DNA of 64,000 nucleotides from an uncultured Desulfovibrio sp. (GTDB taxonomy: Bacteria > Desulfobacterota > Desulfovibrionia > Desulfovibrionales > Desulfovibrionaceae): assembly GCA_913060505.1 (NCBI GenBank), contig CAJXRQ010000007.1:54184-118183 (forward strand), in the 5' to 3' direction. How positions within the stretch are numbered: position 1 is the first letter of the stretch; each line of letters opens with the position of its first letter. Below the pieces are notes generated by a model. The model was given only the letters and a program-made list of their open reading frames with translations, ran no database searches and was not told the origin of the DNA. Positions 36,428 to 45,824 of the stretch are shown in pieces. Both the position numbers and the translations under genes were made by a program.

Positions 36428-37372
36428 TCATACGTTTTCTTTCGAAGAAGCTGCAGCACACTGCTTTGAGGTCGAAAAACGACGCCCACCACGACGCCGC
36501 ACCATGGAAAAAACGTCCGAAAGAACGGCCAGGGCGACCAGCACGCAACCGCAGCCCACATAATGCGTCCAGTCCGGACGCTGCCCGAGAACCAGAACCG
36601 AACACAGCACGGCGGACACAGGCATGATTCCTGTGAACAGCCCGGCAACGGGCGCCGGAACGGTCACGATGCCCGCAAACCAGAACAGATAGGCCAACAC
36701 GGTAACAAAGACTCCGTAATAGGCCACGGCCCACCATGCCCGGGCAGAAACAGCAGCCAAATCCAGAGTTGTCAGTTCCCATGCTCCGGCAGGCAAAAAC
36801 CAAAGCAGGCCGAACAGGGAAACCATAGTAGCTGCTGCCAACGGCGACACCGGCTCGCGCACCCATTTCCGCAACAGCAGAAACAGGGATTCCGCCACCA
36901 CGGCACCAATGACCATAACATTCCCCCACACTGACGAGCCGTCGCTTCCGGCTTCGGTCAGGTTCAGGAGCATGATTCCGGCCACGGACAAGAACACGCC
37001 TCCGGCAATACGCAAGGAAGGACGCTCTTTGAGGAACAGCCAGCCCATAATCCCCATGCATGCGGGGGTCGTGCTGGTGATGATTCCGGCCGAGGCGGGA
37101 TCGGTCAGGCGTAGCCCGTAAAGCAGCAGTACCGTGAACAGAAATGAACCGCACAGTCCCTGGGCGCAAAACACGCACCAACTCCGCAACGAAAGTCTGG
37201 GGAATCCCCCTTCGCGGACGACGAGGATGGGTACAAGCAGAACAACGGCCAGCACGAACCGGGCCAGGGAAGCAACATAAACGGGCAGATCCTGAATCAT
37301 GATGGATCCGGCCACCACGGAACTGCCGACAATGATCATGGCAAGAGCCAGACAGGAATATGCTGAAAACAT
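36428..37372 (-). CDS. EamA/DMT-family transporter
   Basis: 314 residues from the ATG at 37372, chosen because AAGGAG lies 7 bases upstream. Ten hydrophobic helices arranged as two repeats of five, the normal DMT layout. Substrates of the family include amino acids and other small metabolites and cannot be assigned. The divergent organisation with an AraC regulator downstream of it on the same strand suggests possible control by that regulator. Confidence 0.88.
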   Translation of the reverse strand: MFSAYSCLALAMIIVGSSVVAGSIMIQDLPVYVASLARFVLAVVLLVPILVVREGGFPRLSLRSWCVFCAQGLCGSFLFTVLLLYGLRLTDPASAGIITSTTPACMGIMGWLFLKERPSLRIAGGVFLSVAGIMLLNLTEAGSDGSSVWGNVMVIGAVVAESLFLLLRKWVREPVSPLAAATMVSLFGLLWFLPAGAWELTTLDLAAVSARAWWAVAYYGVFVTVLAYLFWFAGIVTVPAPVAGLFTGIMPVSAVLCSVLVLGQRPDWTHYVGCGCVLVALAVLSDVFSMVRRRGGRRFSTSKQCAAASSKENV

Positions 37373-37404
37373 GCGTTTCTCCTTTTGGAGAAACCTAGAC
37401 GAAC

Positions 37405-38250
37405 TCAGGCTCTGGAGTTTTGAATAATCTTGCGGTAGTGGCCGGGAGTCAGTCCGAACTGGCGGCGGAAGCTTCGTGTCAGATGGCTTTGATCGGCGAA
37501 TCCGCATTCCGCGGCAATGTCGGCAAGGCGCCGGGCCGAGGTCTCCAGCAGGATTCGTGCACGGTTTACCCGTGTTTGCAACAAATAGGCATGCGGCGAA
37601 ATGCCCGTTGTTTTCTCGAACACCCGGGCAAAGTGAAAACGGCTCAATCCCGACAGCCCGGCCAGATGGTCCAGCCCCACGTCTTCGGCCATGGCGTCAT
37701 GCATATATTCCCTTGCCAGTCGCACAGCGCGAGGTTCATGCCCGGCTTCCGGCGCACGTCCGGGTTCCTCGGCATGGCGCATGATCCAGAAGGTAAGCAT
37801 GCGCAAAAGGGAAATTTCCCGTTCCAGACGCGACGAAGCCGGCCGGTCAAGAAGCCTGTGCGTCTGCAAAATTTTACGAGCCAGTGCAGGGTCTTCAATA
37901 ACGCCGCGCCGGAAATGAGGCATGCCGGAACAGGCGCCAAGCTCGGAGGCGGCCCGTGTGAGCAGTTCCGGGGGCAGGTAGAACATGCGGTAGATCCAGC
38001 CATGCCCGGTGGCGCAATGGCCGTCATGAGCCTCTCCCGGCACCACGAGATTCACTGTGCCTGCCGAAGCGACAAGATTGCTACCGCGATACCGGAAAGC
38101 CATGGCTCCCCGTTCGATAAACCCGACGGCATATTCCTCATGAATGTGACGCGAAAAGGTCTGGGTTACATAGCTGGCACGCATGGTGGAAAACCCGCCC
38201 AGCTCCGGGCGCAGGGAATATCTGGTTTTCTCGGAATGTTCACCTTGCAT
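37405..38250 (-). CDS. AraC family transcriptional regulator
   Basis: 281 residues from the ATG at 38250, with AGGAG 9 bases upstream; the open frame beyond that is antisense to the MFS gene. The N-terminal half is a cupin-type ligand domain (FSRHIHEEYAVGFIERGAM). The C-terminal 100 residues hold two helix-turn-helix motifs: LDHLAGLSGLSRFHFARVFEK and LADIAAECGFADQSHLTRSF, followed by FGLTPGHYRK. It lies 32 bases upstream of the EamA gene and 98 bases downstream of the MFS gene and may control either. Confidence 0.9.
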   Translation of the reverse strand: MQGEHSEKTRYSLRPELGGFSTMRASYVTQTFSRHIHEEYAVGFIERGAMAFRYRGSNLVASAGTVNLVVPGEAHDGHCATGHGWIYRMFYLPPELLTRAASELGACSGMPHFRRGVIEDPALARKILQTHRLLDRPASSRLEREISLLRMLTFWIMRHAEEPGRAPEAGHEPRAVRLAREYMHDAMAEDVGLDHLAGLSGLSRFHFARVFEKTTGISPHAYLLQTRVNRARILLETSARRLADIAAECGFADQSHLTRSFRRQFGLTPGHYRKIIQNSRA

Positions 38251-38348
38251 GCTTGGAATCTCCTGCACTAAGCCGGGATATTCTCGACCTCTTCCCTTTT
38301 GCATACGGATATTGGCGTGCGCAGGCAACCGGGAAGTCGCCGGCAAGA

Positions 38349-39536
38349 TCAATGGTTCGAGGGAAAACGGGGCAACAAGGCCAACGACAGGACACAGAGC
38401 GCCCCTTGGGCCACAAATCCCTCGGAGAAATATCCGGCCTGCCCCAACTGCCCCAAAGCCCACGGAATAAGCCCCACTCCCAAAAATGCGTTGATGGGCC
38501 CGACAAACGACACCACAACGGCGCGTTCTTCGGGATTGAACATATGGGACACCACGGTGAAGGCCGGGGTAAAGAACAGGACGGAGAACATGGGTTGCAG
38601 GACCACGGCAGCCACCAACAACGGACCGGAGGCCAGCCCGATGAGTATCGTGGCGCAACCGCAGAGAGCGAAATACAAAAACAACGCAGGCTTCGCTCCC
38701 CAACGGTCCGTAAACCATCCTGAGACAAAGGGCAGGATCACAGCGCCGATCCGAGAAATGGCCAGCAACTGGTTGGCAGCTTCCCGGCTGAAACCTCGAT
38801 CATCCACAAGAAACAGCGGCAGCATGGAATATGGGCCCATGGAAATGCCGACTGCGGTGCAAAAACAGAATACGAGCAGCCAAAGCACAGGGCGGCGAAC
38901 CAGCCGTCCGGCAAGACTGGAAAGAGGAGAAACGCCCGGATAGGCACCGCCTTTACCGAAACGCAAAAAAAGCAGGCCCAACATGATCTGGATCACGGCC
39001 AGCATCAGCACGGCGACATGCCAGTCGGCAAAGAGCAAAACAGCCTCGGCCAGCAGCGGAGCGACCACAAAAGCCGTGTTGGGGGCCGCTTCATGAGTGG
39101 CGATGGTCTTGCCCCAATCTTCGGGGCGCACCAGCGATGTCACTGTGGCAATGCCTGAAGGCAGGTACAATCCAACGCAGATCCCCAGGGCCAGCATGCC
39201 GCACACGAGCGATGGATACGACCATGCCTGCGAAAGAAAAAGGGAAATTACACCAACGATGACTGCGGACCATCCCACGGTGCGGTTGTGGTTTATTTCC
39301 CGGGAAAGAAAACCGTTGAGGAGCAAGCCGATGGCGTTGCCCACTCCCAGTGCGAGAAAGATATTTCCAGCCGCAGCATGGTTGAATCCCAGCTCAATCT
39401 CAAGGATTGGCATGAGTGGGGCAAGAATGATACGCGAGAGGAAATTCAGAAAAAATATGGATACAACAAAAAGAACGGCCGGGAGAGCCGCACGATACGA
39501 ACGGGGGGAAGGTGCTGCAACAGGCATGATATTCAT
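38349..39536 (-). CDS. Major facilitator superfamily transporter
   Basis: 395 residues with 12 hydrophobic helices in two halves and a loop of basic residues between helices 2 and 3 (SREINHNRTVG). The gene is on the minus strand just upstream of the AraC regulator. Substrate unknown. Confidence in the family is good, in the role low. Confidence 0.88.
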   Translation of the reverse strand: MNIMPVAAPSPRSYRAALPAVLFVVSIFFLNFLSRIILAPLMPILEIELGFNHAAAGNIFLALGVGNAIGLLLNGFLSREINHNRTVGWSAVIVGVISLFLSQAWSYPSLVCGMLALGICVGLYLPSGIATVTSLVRPEDWGKTIATHEAAPNTAFVVAPLLAEAVLLFADWHVAVLMLAVIQIMLGLLFLRFGKGGAYPGVSPLSSLAGRLVRRPVLWLLVFCFCTAVGISMGPYSMLPLFLVDDRGFSREAANQLLAISRIGAVILPFVSGWFTDRWGAKPALFLYFALCGCATILIGLASGPLLVAAVVLQPMFSVLFFTPAFTVVSHMFNPEERAVVVSFVGPINAFLGVGLIPWALGQLGQAGYFSEGFVAQGALCVLSLALLPRFPSNH

Positions 39537-39601
39537 GCGTTTCTAGCGTTCCCAAACTGCGGAAGCAACCAAAAGATGTCATTATATACGACAGCAGGAA
39601 C

Positions 39602-39630
39602 TTGACCCACTATGGCTAAATCGGTAAAAA
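39602..39630 (+). promoter_or_regulatory. Possible sigma-70 promoter of cheX
   Basis: TTGACC, a 17-base spacer and TAAAAA, about 120 bases before the cheX start. The -10 match is moderate. A hairpin-like TTGGG/CCCAA at about 39658-39674 follows in the leader. Confidence 0.35.
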
Positions 39631-39753
39631 ACAATATTCGCAAGACATCCTTACCAGTTGGGGAACAGTCCCAAAGATTACGTTTTGCGACCTAAAGCGC
39701 AACAATGACGGCGGTTCCAAATACATACTCGCCGTGCCGAAAAGGAGACAAAC

Positions 39754-40212
39754 ATGGATGTTGAATTGGCAAAACCTTTTATCAAGGCAGCCGTCGACGT
39801 GCTGTCCACTATGGCTTTTATCCAGCCTCAGGTGGGCAAGCCATTTGTTAAGAAAAACAATATGGCCCAAGGCGATGTCACTGGCTTGGTAGGCCTTACC
39901 GGCGAAAAGAACGGCAGCGTTTCCCTCTCCTTTTCCAAGGCCTGCGCCGTAGCCATCGTCAAGAACATGCTGGGCGACGAAATTGAGGACATCCTCTCGG
40001 ATGTGAAGGACGCCGTCGGTGAAATGACCAACATGATCTCCGGGCAAGCCCGTGCAGGACTCGCGGAAAAAGGCCTCATTTTTCAGGGCTCGACTCCCAC
40101 AGTCATCATGGGCGACAATCACACTATTTCACACTTGGCTAAGTCTCCGATCATGGCTATCCCTTTTTCAACGGATCATGGCGGTTTCACTATCGAATTC
40201 TGTTTCGAGTAG
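39754..40212 (+). CDS. cheX: Chemotaxis phosphatase CheX
   Basis: 152 residues, AAGGAG 6 bases upstream. The phosphatase active motif E-x2-N is in VGEMTNMISGQAR near residue 92. It would dephosphorylate CheY or a CheY-like receiver. It lies 36 bases upstream of a HEAT-repeat protein ending in a receiver domain, which is a plausible direct substrate. Confidence 0.9.
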   Translation: MDVELAKPFIKAAVDVLSTMAFIQPQVGKPFVKKNNMAQGDVTGLVGLTGEKNGSVSLSFSKACAVAIVKNMLGDEIEDILSDVKDAVGEMTNMISGQARAGLAEKGLIFQGSTPTVIMGDNHTISHLAKSPIMAIPFSTDHGGFTIEFCFE

Positions 40213-40248
40213 GACTTTAATCCAGCAACGGAACGCAGGGAGCGAAAC

Positions 40249-41832
40249 ATGGCCACCCTCGAGGGCTTCAGAGATAAAGAATTCCTGGATCAGATAACGA
40301 TCCTCAACGAGATTTCCGGCAACAAGGATTCCGAACATCTGCCCGGGCTCGTCAAATTACTCAAATCTCCGGTCGGTGACACGTCCATTGATTACATGGT
40401 CGTCAATGCGCTTAACGCAGTCCTTTCGCAGAGCGAAAGCGAAACTGTCGCAGGCATGGAAGATGACCACCCCGGCTACCGGATCCTGTGCATCCGCGTT
40501 GCCGGTGAGTACGGCTTTGGCACAGCAACGCCGACACTGGTCAAGATTGCCGAGCAGGAAACCGACCCGGACAGGCTCATGGAAGTGCTCACTTCGCTGG
40601 CTCGGATATCCGATTCCGGCGCACTGCCTGTCTTCCGCAAATATCTAGAACATGAGGATCCGTTCATCTCGGCCCTGTGCATTGAGGCTCTCGGCAAGTT
40701 GCGAGATCTGTCCTCTGTAGGCTTCCTCAAGACCATTCTCACGGAAAGCGAAGCTCCGGACAAATACGAAATATGCGACATCACTACATGGAAGGCCGTT
40801 GAATCGCTCGCCGCGTTCGACACCGAAGACACACTTGCCTTCCTGGTCGAAAAACTGCACCACAAAAACCCCACGGTCCGGCGCATCATTACCGATGCCA
40901 TGACCGACATTGGTTCCCCTGTCATCCCTCTGCTGTTGGCCGCCTTTGAACAGGGCGACACGGACATGAAAATCCTCACTGCCAACGTATTGGGTTTCAT
41001 TGCGGACAAGGCGTGTGCCGATGGACTGGTGGCCGCGTTCGACAAGGGACTGGCATCGGATAACAACGTCCGCTACGCCCTGTACGAAGCTCTCGGGCGG
41101 GTCGGCACCATGAAAGGCATCATCTGCCTGGTGGACGGCCTGACCGAAGAGGAAGAGCTGACACTTATGGCCGTGATCGGCGGGCTGGAAAAGCATGTCA
41201 ATCCGGGCATCGTCGCCAAGCTGACCACCATTGTCCAGTCCGCTACGGAACAGGGTGATCGCGTGGCCAAGGCCATCATCAACACTGGGGCCACCAACCT
41301 TTTTGACGCACTGTATGAAAACGCAGGAGCCGGCGACGGTCTCATTGCCGCACTGGAACAGTCCAACGACCCGGAAATCATCGAGGAATTCCGCAGCCTG
41401 CTGCTGGAAATCGGTGGTAGCCGGGCCGAACAGGATCTCGCACGTCTGCCCCAGCCCGAGGCGGCTACCCGCAAGGCTTTGGCCGCGGACGACTCCCGTT
41501 CCATGTGCGCCATGCACAAGGCCATTCTCACGGACCTCGGTTTCGATCCCCTGCTGGCCCCCAACGGTCAGGAGGCATTCGAACTCATTGAACAGGGTGA
41601 AGAATTCGAGATCATCATCACCGACATGAACATGCCGGTCATGGATGGGCTGGAATTGGTTGGCAAGGTTCGCAATACGCCCGGCTACGAGGACGTGCCC
41701 ATCATCATGGTCACCACCGAGTCCGAGGCATCCCAGCAGAATCTGGCGCGCAAGACCGGGGTTACGGCTTTTATCACCAAGCCCTTCAAGCCGGATGAGC
41801 TCAAGGAAAAAATCAATGAGCTGCTTGCCTAG
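40249..41832 (+). CDS. HEAT-repeat protein with C-terminal response regulator receiver
   Basis: 527 residues. About residues 15-390 form HEAT-like helical repeats, a scaffold for protein binding. Residues 405-527 are a receiver domain with all key residues: acidic pair AADDSR, phospho-acceptor Asp in IIITDMNMPVMDG, the Thr in VTTE and Lys in ITKPFKPDEL. There is no output domain, so phosphorylation probably changes what the HEAT part binds. The order with cheX suggests a chemotaxis or motility adaptation function. Confidence 0.9.
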   Translation: MATLEGFRDKEFLDQITILNEISGNKDSEHLPGLVKLLKSPVGDTSIDYMVVNALNAVLSQSESETVAGMEDDHPGYRILCIRVAGEYGFGTATPTLVKIAEQETDPDRLMEVLTSLARISDSGALPVFRKYLEHEDPFISALCIEALGKLRDLSSVGFLKTILTESEAPDKYEICDITTWKAVESLAAFDTEDTLAFLVEKLHHKNPTVRRIITDAMTDIGSPVIPLLLAAFEQGDTDMKILTANVLGFIADKACADGLVAAFDKGLASDNNVRYALYEALGRVGTMKGIICLVDGLTEEEELTLMAVIGGLEKHVNPGIVAKLTTIVQSATEQGDRVAKAIINTGATNLFDALYENAGAGDGLIAALEQSNDPEIIEEFRSLLLEIGGSRAEQDLARLPQPEAATRKALAADDSRSMCAMHKAILTDLGFDPLLAPNGQEAFELIEQGEEFEIIITDMNMPVMDGLELVGKVRNTPGYEDVPIIMVTTESEASQQNLARKTGVTAFITKPFKPDELKEKINELLA

Positions 41833-41854
41833 GCGAGCACCGCTGACACGACAC

Positions 41855-41896
41855 AAAAAAGGCGGATACCCTGCAGGGTATCCGCCTTTTTTTTTC
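41855..41896 (+). terminator. Rho-independent terminator after the HEAT-receiver gene
   Basis: A perfect 14-bp stem, AAGGCGGATACCCT to AGGGTATCCGCCTT, with nine Ts after it on the plus strand and six As before it, so it also serves the convergent tatD gene. Confidence 0.92.
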
Positions 41897-41910
41897 AACT
41901 TCAGTGAAAT

Positions 41911-42735
41911 TTACAACCGAAAGAACGCCCGGGCGTTATCGCCAGCGATGCGCCACAGATCCTGGACGGAAATTGCCTTGAGCAAGGCCACTTTTTCTGC
42001 GGTGAACACCACCAAGGCAGGATGATTGCGCTTTCCGCGCCACGGTTCGGGCGTCAGGTATGGGCAATCAGTTTCAACAACAAGGCGATTGAGGGGCACT
42101 GTTGCGATAGCCGCCTGCGTTTCCAGATTCTTGTTGAATGTCACCGGTCCGGGCACGGAGATATACCAGCCGTTATCCACCAGTGTTGCGGCGAAGCGGC
42201 TATCGCCGCCATAGCAATGCCACAGCACCGGATAATCCCTGAAACCTTCGGCTTCGAGAATTTCCAGCGTTCTTTCATGCGCATCACGCGAATGGATGAC
42301 CACAGGTTTATTCAACTCACGGGCCATGTGCAGTTGGCGCACAAAGGCCTCGACCTGCACGTTATGCGGCACATCGTCCCAATAAAAATCCAGTCCGATT
42401 TCGCCCACAGCCTTGAGTCTCGGTTCCTGTTCAAAGTGGCGGCGCATGCGGTCAAGTATTTCGTCCGAGCACTGATCCGCATCATTGGGGTGGACACCCA
42501 TCAGGAAGAAAACTTCCGGGTGTGCATCGAACATGATCCGGTTACGTTCAAACGCATCCGGTCCAAGAAACACGTTGCCAATGGCGGATATGCCGCAGTC
42601 GCGAGCTCTGGACAGCAGTTCTTCGCGATCTTCATCAAAGTCCTCAAGATCCAGGTGGGCGTGAGTTTCCACGCCCACGCACGCCAGTTCAAGGCTTTCG
42701 GGTTCGCGACGGTTCTTTTTCTTCTTTTTACTCAT
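41911..42735 (-). CDS. tatD: TatD family metal-dependent deoxyribonuclease
   Basis: 274 residues from the ATG at 42735; the frame continues upstream into repeat sequence and is not coding there. The metal-binding set is complete: ETHAHLD (HxH), Glu in VGEIGLDFYW, His in VIHSRDAH, His in WHCYGG and Asp in VETDCPYL. A basic, Lys-rich N-terminus (SKKKKKNRRE) is extra. The family has 3'-5' exonuclease activity. Confidence 0.92.
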   Translation of the reverse strand: MSKKKKKNRREPESLELACVGVETHAHLDLEDFDEDREELLSRARDCGISAIGNVFLGPDAFERNRIMFDAHPEVFFLMGVHPNDADQCSDEILDRMRRHFEQEPRLKAVGEIGLDFYWDDVPHNVQVEAFVRQLHMARELNKPVVIHSRDAHERTLEILEAEGFRDYPVLWHCYGGDSRFAATLVDNGWYISVPGPVTFNKNLETQAAIATVPLNRLVVETDCPYLTPEPWRGKRNHPALVVFTAEKVALLKAISVQDLWRIAGDNARAFFRL

Positions 42736-42779
42736 GCAGAGGGAATCTCCGGCACAATGGCTTGGAAAGTAAGGACGTT

Positions 42780-42947
42780 GGGGAGGGCCCTTTTGAAAAA
42801 GGGCCCTCCCCAAACCCCACCCACAAAACTTTTTGGCGCTGTGCCCGTCTGCTTCGCAGTCGAGCACAGTTGTTTATATTTTATCAATCTATATATTTCC
42901 CATCCGCAGGATGTGAAACGAAAAAAGGTCAAGGGACGTGTCCCTTG
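42780..42947. repeat. Hairpin-dense intergenic region upstream of tatD
   Basis: Three separate inverted repeats lie in 170 bases: GGGGAGGGCCCTTTT and its inverse with a 3-base loop (42780-42811), CTGTGC...GCACAG with inner CTGC/GCAG (42839-42869), and CAAGGGA/TCCCTTG (42930-42947). No gene was found. The first looks like a dispersed genomic hairpin repeat. Confidence 0.6.
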
Positions 42948-42977
42948 CGGGTGCAAGGCTTCGTTCTGCTTCCTGCG

Positions 42978-43436
42978 GAATGCAACAACGATGTGTATTT
43001 CGCATACGCGAGGAGTTGATCTTCCTTGCGCAACGCTGCAGGTCGCCATTTTTACGATCGAGAAAGCCTGTTCAAAAATGGTGAAAGGCAAGGCTTGCAA
43101 GGAAGAGCAAAACCGAGACGTATTTTACATACGCGAGGCGTTGATCTCCCTTGCGCAACGCTGCAGATCGCCATTTTCACGATCAAGAAAGCCTGTTCAA
43201 AAATGGTGAAAGGCAAGGCTTGCAAGGAAGAGCAGAACCGAGGCGTATTTTACATACGCGAGGCGTTGATCTCCCTTGCGCAACGCTGCAGATCGCCATT
43301 TTCCCGATCAAGGAAGGCTGTTCAAAAATGGTGAGATGCAAGGCTTGCAAGAAAGAGCAGAACCGAAGCGTATTTTACATACGCGAGGGGTTGATTTTTC
43401 TTGCGTAACGCAGCAGATCGCCATTTTTCAACAGCC
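42978..43436. repeat. Tandem array of 125-bp palindromic units
   Basis: The motif starting TTGCG recurs at 43026, 43151, 43276 and 43401, exactly 125 bp apart, after a partial copy at the left. Each unit contains GCGTATTTTACATACGC, a perfect 6-bp hairpin. The last unit, 43316-43436, is bounded by 16-bp near-perfect inverted repeats GGCTGTTCAAAAATGG and CCATTTTTCAACAGCC. Copies differ by a few per cent. The array begins immediately after the cysS stop codon and is not coding. Confidence 0.85.
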
Positions 43437-43438
43437 GA

Positions 43439-44896
43439 CTACGCCACGTCCCAAGTCGCTCCAGTAGGCGTGTCCTGAACCTCGACACCCATGGCAGCCA
43501 ACTCGTCACGGAGTTCGTCAGACCGCGCAAAATCCTTGTTCTTGCGGGCAACGACGCGCTCGTCGAGCTTGGCCTGCACCAGTTCTGGATCAATGTCCTT
43601 GCGGGCGGCGCGGATGTCACGCAATGTAACGAGAACTTGCACGGGATCGTTGCCGAACAAACCAAGTGCCTCACTCCAGGAGCGTATGCGCTCGACAATG
43701 CGCGTCCAGAGATCACGTGCGCCTTCGGATTTGCGCAACGATTTGTCTTCCAGCACGCGGCCGGCCAAACGCACTGCGTTGAAAATCTGCCCCAGAGCGG
43801 CGGCGGTGTTCAGGTCGTCTTCCATACCTTCCTGCCACTTGGTTTCAATGGTATCCATCTCGGCATTCAGCTCTTCGGGGAACGGCGACTTCTTCCATTT
43901 GGTCTTGGTCAATTCCGTATCGACCTGTGCCAGCGCGGAATAAACACGCTTGATGGCTTTTTCCGCTTCTTCAAGAGCGTCAAACGAAAAATCAAGAGGG
44001 CTGCGATAATGGTTGCTGAGCAGGAAATACCGCAAGGCTTCGGGCATGAACTTGTCCATGAGTTCGCGGGTCGTAAAAAAGTTGCCCAGGGATTTGGACA
44101 TCTTTTCGGAGTTGATCTGCACAAAACCATTGTGCACCCAGAAACGCGAGAACAATTTGTCCGTTGCGGCTTCGGTTTGGGCGATCTCGTTTTCATGATG
44201 CGGAAAGGTCAAATCCTGTCCGCCGCCATGAATATCCAACGGCAAAGGTGCATATTTCTCGCTCATGGCCGAGCATTCCAAATGCCAGCCGGGACGCCCG
44301 AGGCCCCAAGGACTTTCCCATGAAGGTTCGCCCGGCTTGGCCCCTTTCCAGAGAGCAAAGTCGAGCGGGTCTTCCTTGGTCTCGCCAAGTTCAACCCGCG
44401 CACCGGATTCCAACTCGTCAACGTTGCGGCCGGAAAGCTTTCCGTAATCGGCAAAGGAACGCACCCGGAAATACACGTCGCCATCGTCCGTGGCATAAGC
44501 GTGGCCCTTGTCGATGAGCCGCTGCGTCAGCGTGATCATCTCGGGGATATGCTCGGTGCACTTGGGCTCGACATTCGCACGCAACACATTGAGCCGCTTC
44601 ATGTCGAGGTTGAATTCGTCAATGTACTTGGCGGCCAGATCGCCCGGGTCCATTTCGGTTTCATGGGCGCGCTTGATGATCTTGTCGTCCACGTCCGTAA
44701 AATTTTTAATGAAGTTGACGTCATACCCCTTGTAGCGAAGATACCGGACCATGGCATCAAAGACCACACTGGAACGCGCATTCCCGATGTGACACAGGTC
44801 GTAAGCGGTGATGCCGCACACGTACATGTTGACCGTGTTGCCGTTCAACGGTTTGAATTCCTGCTTTTTCCGCTCCAGGGTATTGTACAGTCTCAT
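43439..44896 (-). CDS. cysS: Cysteinyl-tRNA synthetase
   Basis: 485 residues, full length. Motifs: the zinc-binding Cys in CGITAYD, the class I signature LCHIGNARSSV near residue 33, and EKMSKSLGNF near residue 266. The C-terminal helical anticodon part is present. It charges tRNA-Cys. Its stop codon is directly followed by the palindromic repeat array. Confidence 0.96.
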   Translation of the reverse strand: MRLYNTLERKKQEFKPLNGNTVNMYVCGITAYDLCHIGNARSSVVFDAMVRYLRYKGYDVNFIKNFTDVDDKIIKRAHETEMDPGDLAAKYIDEFNLDMKRLNVLRANVEPKCTEHIPEMITLTQRLIDKGHAYATDDGDVYFRVRSFADYGKLSGRNVDELESGARVELGETKEDPLDFALWKGAKPGEPSWESPWGLGRPGWHLECSAMSEKYAPLPLDIHGGGQDLTFPHHENEIAQTEAATDKLFSRFWVHNGFVQINSEKMSKSLGNFFTTRELMDKFMPEALRYFLLSNHYRSPLDFSFDALEEAEKAIKRVYSALAQVDTELTKTKWKKSPFPEELNAEMDTIETKWQEGMEDDLNTAAALGQIFNAVRLAGRVLEDKSLRKSEGARDLWTRIVERIRSWSEALGLFGNDPVQVLVTLRDIRAARKDIDPELVQAKLDERVVARKNKDFARSDELRDELAAMGVEVQDTPTGATWDVA

Positions 44897-44932
44897 TGTT
44901 TTGCTCCAGATATAACTATCTTGAATTAAAAA

Positions 44933-45823
44933 CTATTGATCACTTTTACCAACAACATCTTCCACAGTCAGGTTAAGCAGATTAATGCTCTCCGCCCCGT
45001 TCCGGCCCATGAAGAAATACATCCACGGCACGGGCTTTTCCGGGTTGGTTTTTACCTGCAGTGTTTCCGGTTTTATCAGGAACTCTGCCAGCTTGTCATA
45101 TGCTTGCGCAGCCTGTTCCATTTTCTTTCTCCGGGCGTGCCTTGAAAGCGTTTCCAGCTCACCAACCAGAACTTCCTGCGCCATTTCCCGGCTCATGTTG
45201 CGGGAACGTGCATAGGTTTCAAAGACACGTTCCACCAAACCGCTGTCCGTAAAACGGAAGGAACCTGAACCAACCTGTAATCCGACGAGCTTTTCCACCC
45301 GAAATGTATCCAGATCCACGTTGGACAGATCCAGCTTCAGATCCAGATTACCGAAGGCTTCGTCCTGAAAACCGAATTCACGGACACGCAGCGTCTTGTC
45401 CTCCAGGGAATATTCATAATCCAGCTTCATGTCCCCCCGCAACTCAAGAACGCCCAGAGCTTCCAGCAACGAAGCCAGCGCGCCCAGGTGCGTAAAATCG
45501 GCAGGCATGACCAAGCCGTCCACAGTCAAATTCATATGGTGCGGTATGGAATGTTCCTCGTCAAAATCGGAAAATTCCAACTTGTCCGCAAAAATCCGCT
45601 TCGGCCCCTGACTGAGTTCCACCTCGGTCAGCGTGACGGTGTGATCGAAGGGACGGACATCCAGACGGGAATATTTCACGTCCATTCCGGGAACGCGGGC
45701 CACGGCCTTGTGAATACCCGTATCCACCTGATAATGGATGAACCATTGCAAACCGACATAGCCCAACACCACGACGAGCACAAAAGCCACAAGAATCTTG
45801 GAAAAACGCCCCAGAAATTTCAC
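44933..45823 (-). CDS. Hypothetical inner-membrane-anchored periplasmic protein
   Basis: 296 residues. An N-terminal membrane helix (LVAFVLVVVLGYVGLQWF) is followed by a periplasmic body rich in beta strands, with repeated L-D-x-K-L-D patterns and a helical C-terminus. The layout resembles AsmA/DUF945-type envelope proteins but no family is assigned with confidence. It lies 1 base downstream of ispDF and 36 bases upstream of cysS on the same strand, so it is probably cotranscribed with both. Confidence 0.65.
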   Translation of the reverse strand: MKFLGRFSKILVAFVLVVVLGYVGLQWFIHYQVDTGIHKAVARVPGMDVKYSRLDVRPFDHTVTLTEVELSQGPKRIFADKLEFSDFDEEHSIPHHMNLTVDGLVMPADFTHLGALASLLEALGVLELRGDMKLDYEYSLEDKTLRVREFGFQDEAFGNLDLKLDLSNVDLDTFRVEKLVGLQVGSGSFRFTDSGLVERVFETYARSRNMSREMAQEVLVGELETLSRHARRKKMEQAAQAYDKLAEFLIKPETLQVKTNPEKPVPWMYFFMGRNGAESINLLNLTVEDVVGKSDQ

Positions 45824-45824
45824 G

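Noticed and set aside
37405..38718. 437-residue AraC protein with long N-terminal extension
   Set aside because: The part upstream of 38250 is antisense-frame sequence over the MFS gene; a good ribosome site supports the shorter start.
42978..43436. CRISPR-like array
   Set aside because: Units are 125 bp and similar over their full length, with no short repeat separated by unique spacers, and no cas genes are present.
43026..43467. Open frames of 60-100 residues inside the repeat array
   Set aside because: They arise because the repeat lacks stops in some frames; the 125-bp period is not a multiple of three, so each copy shifts frame.
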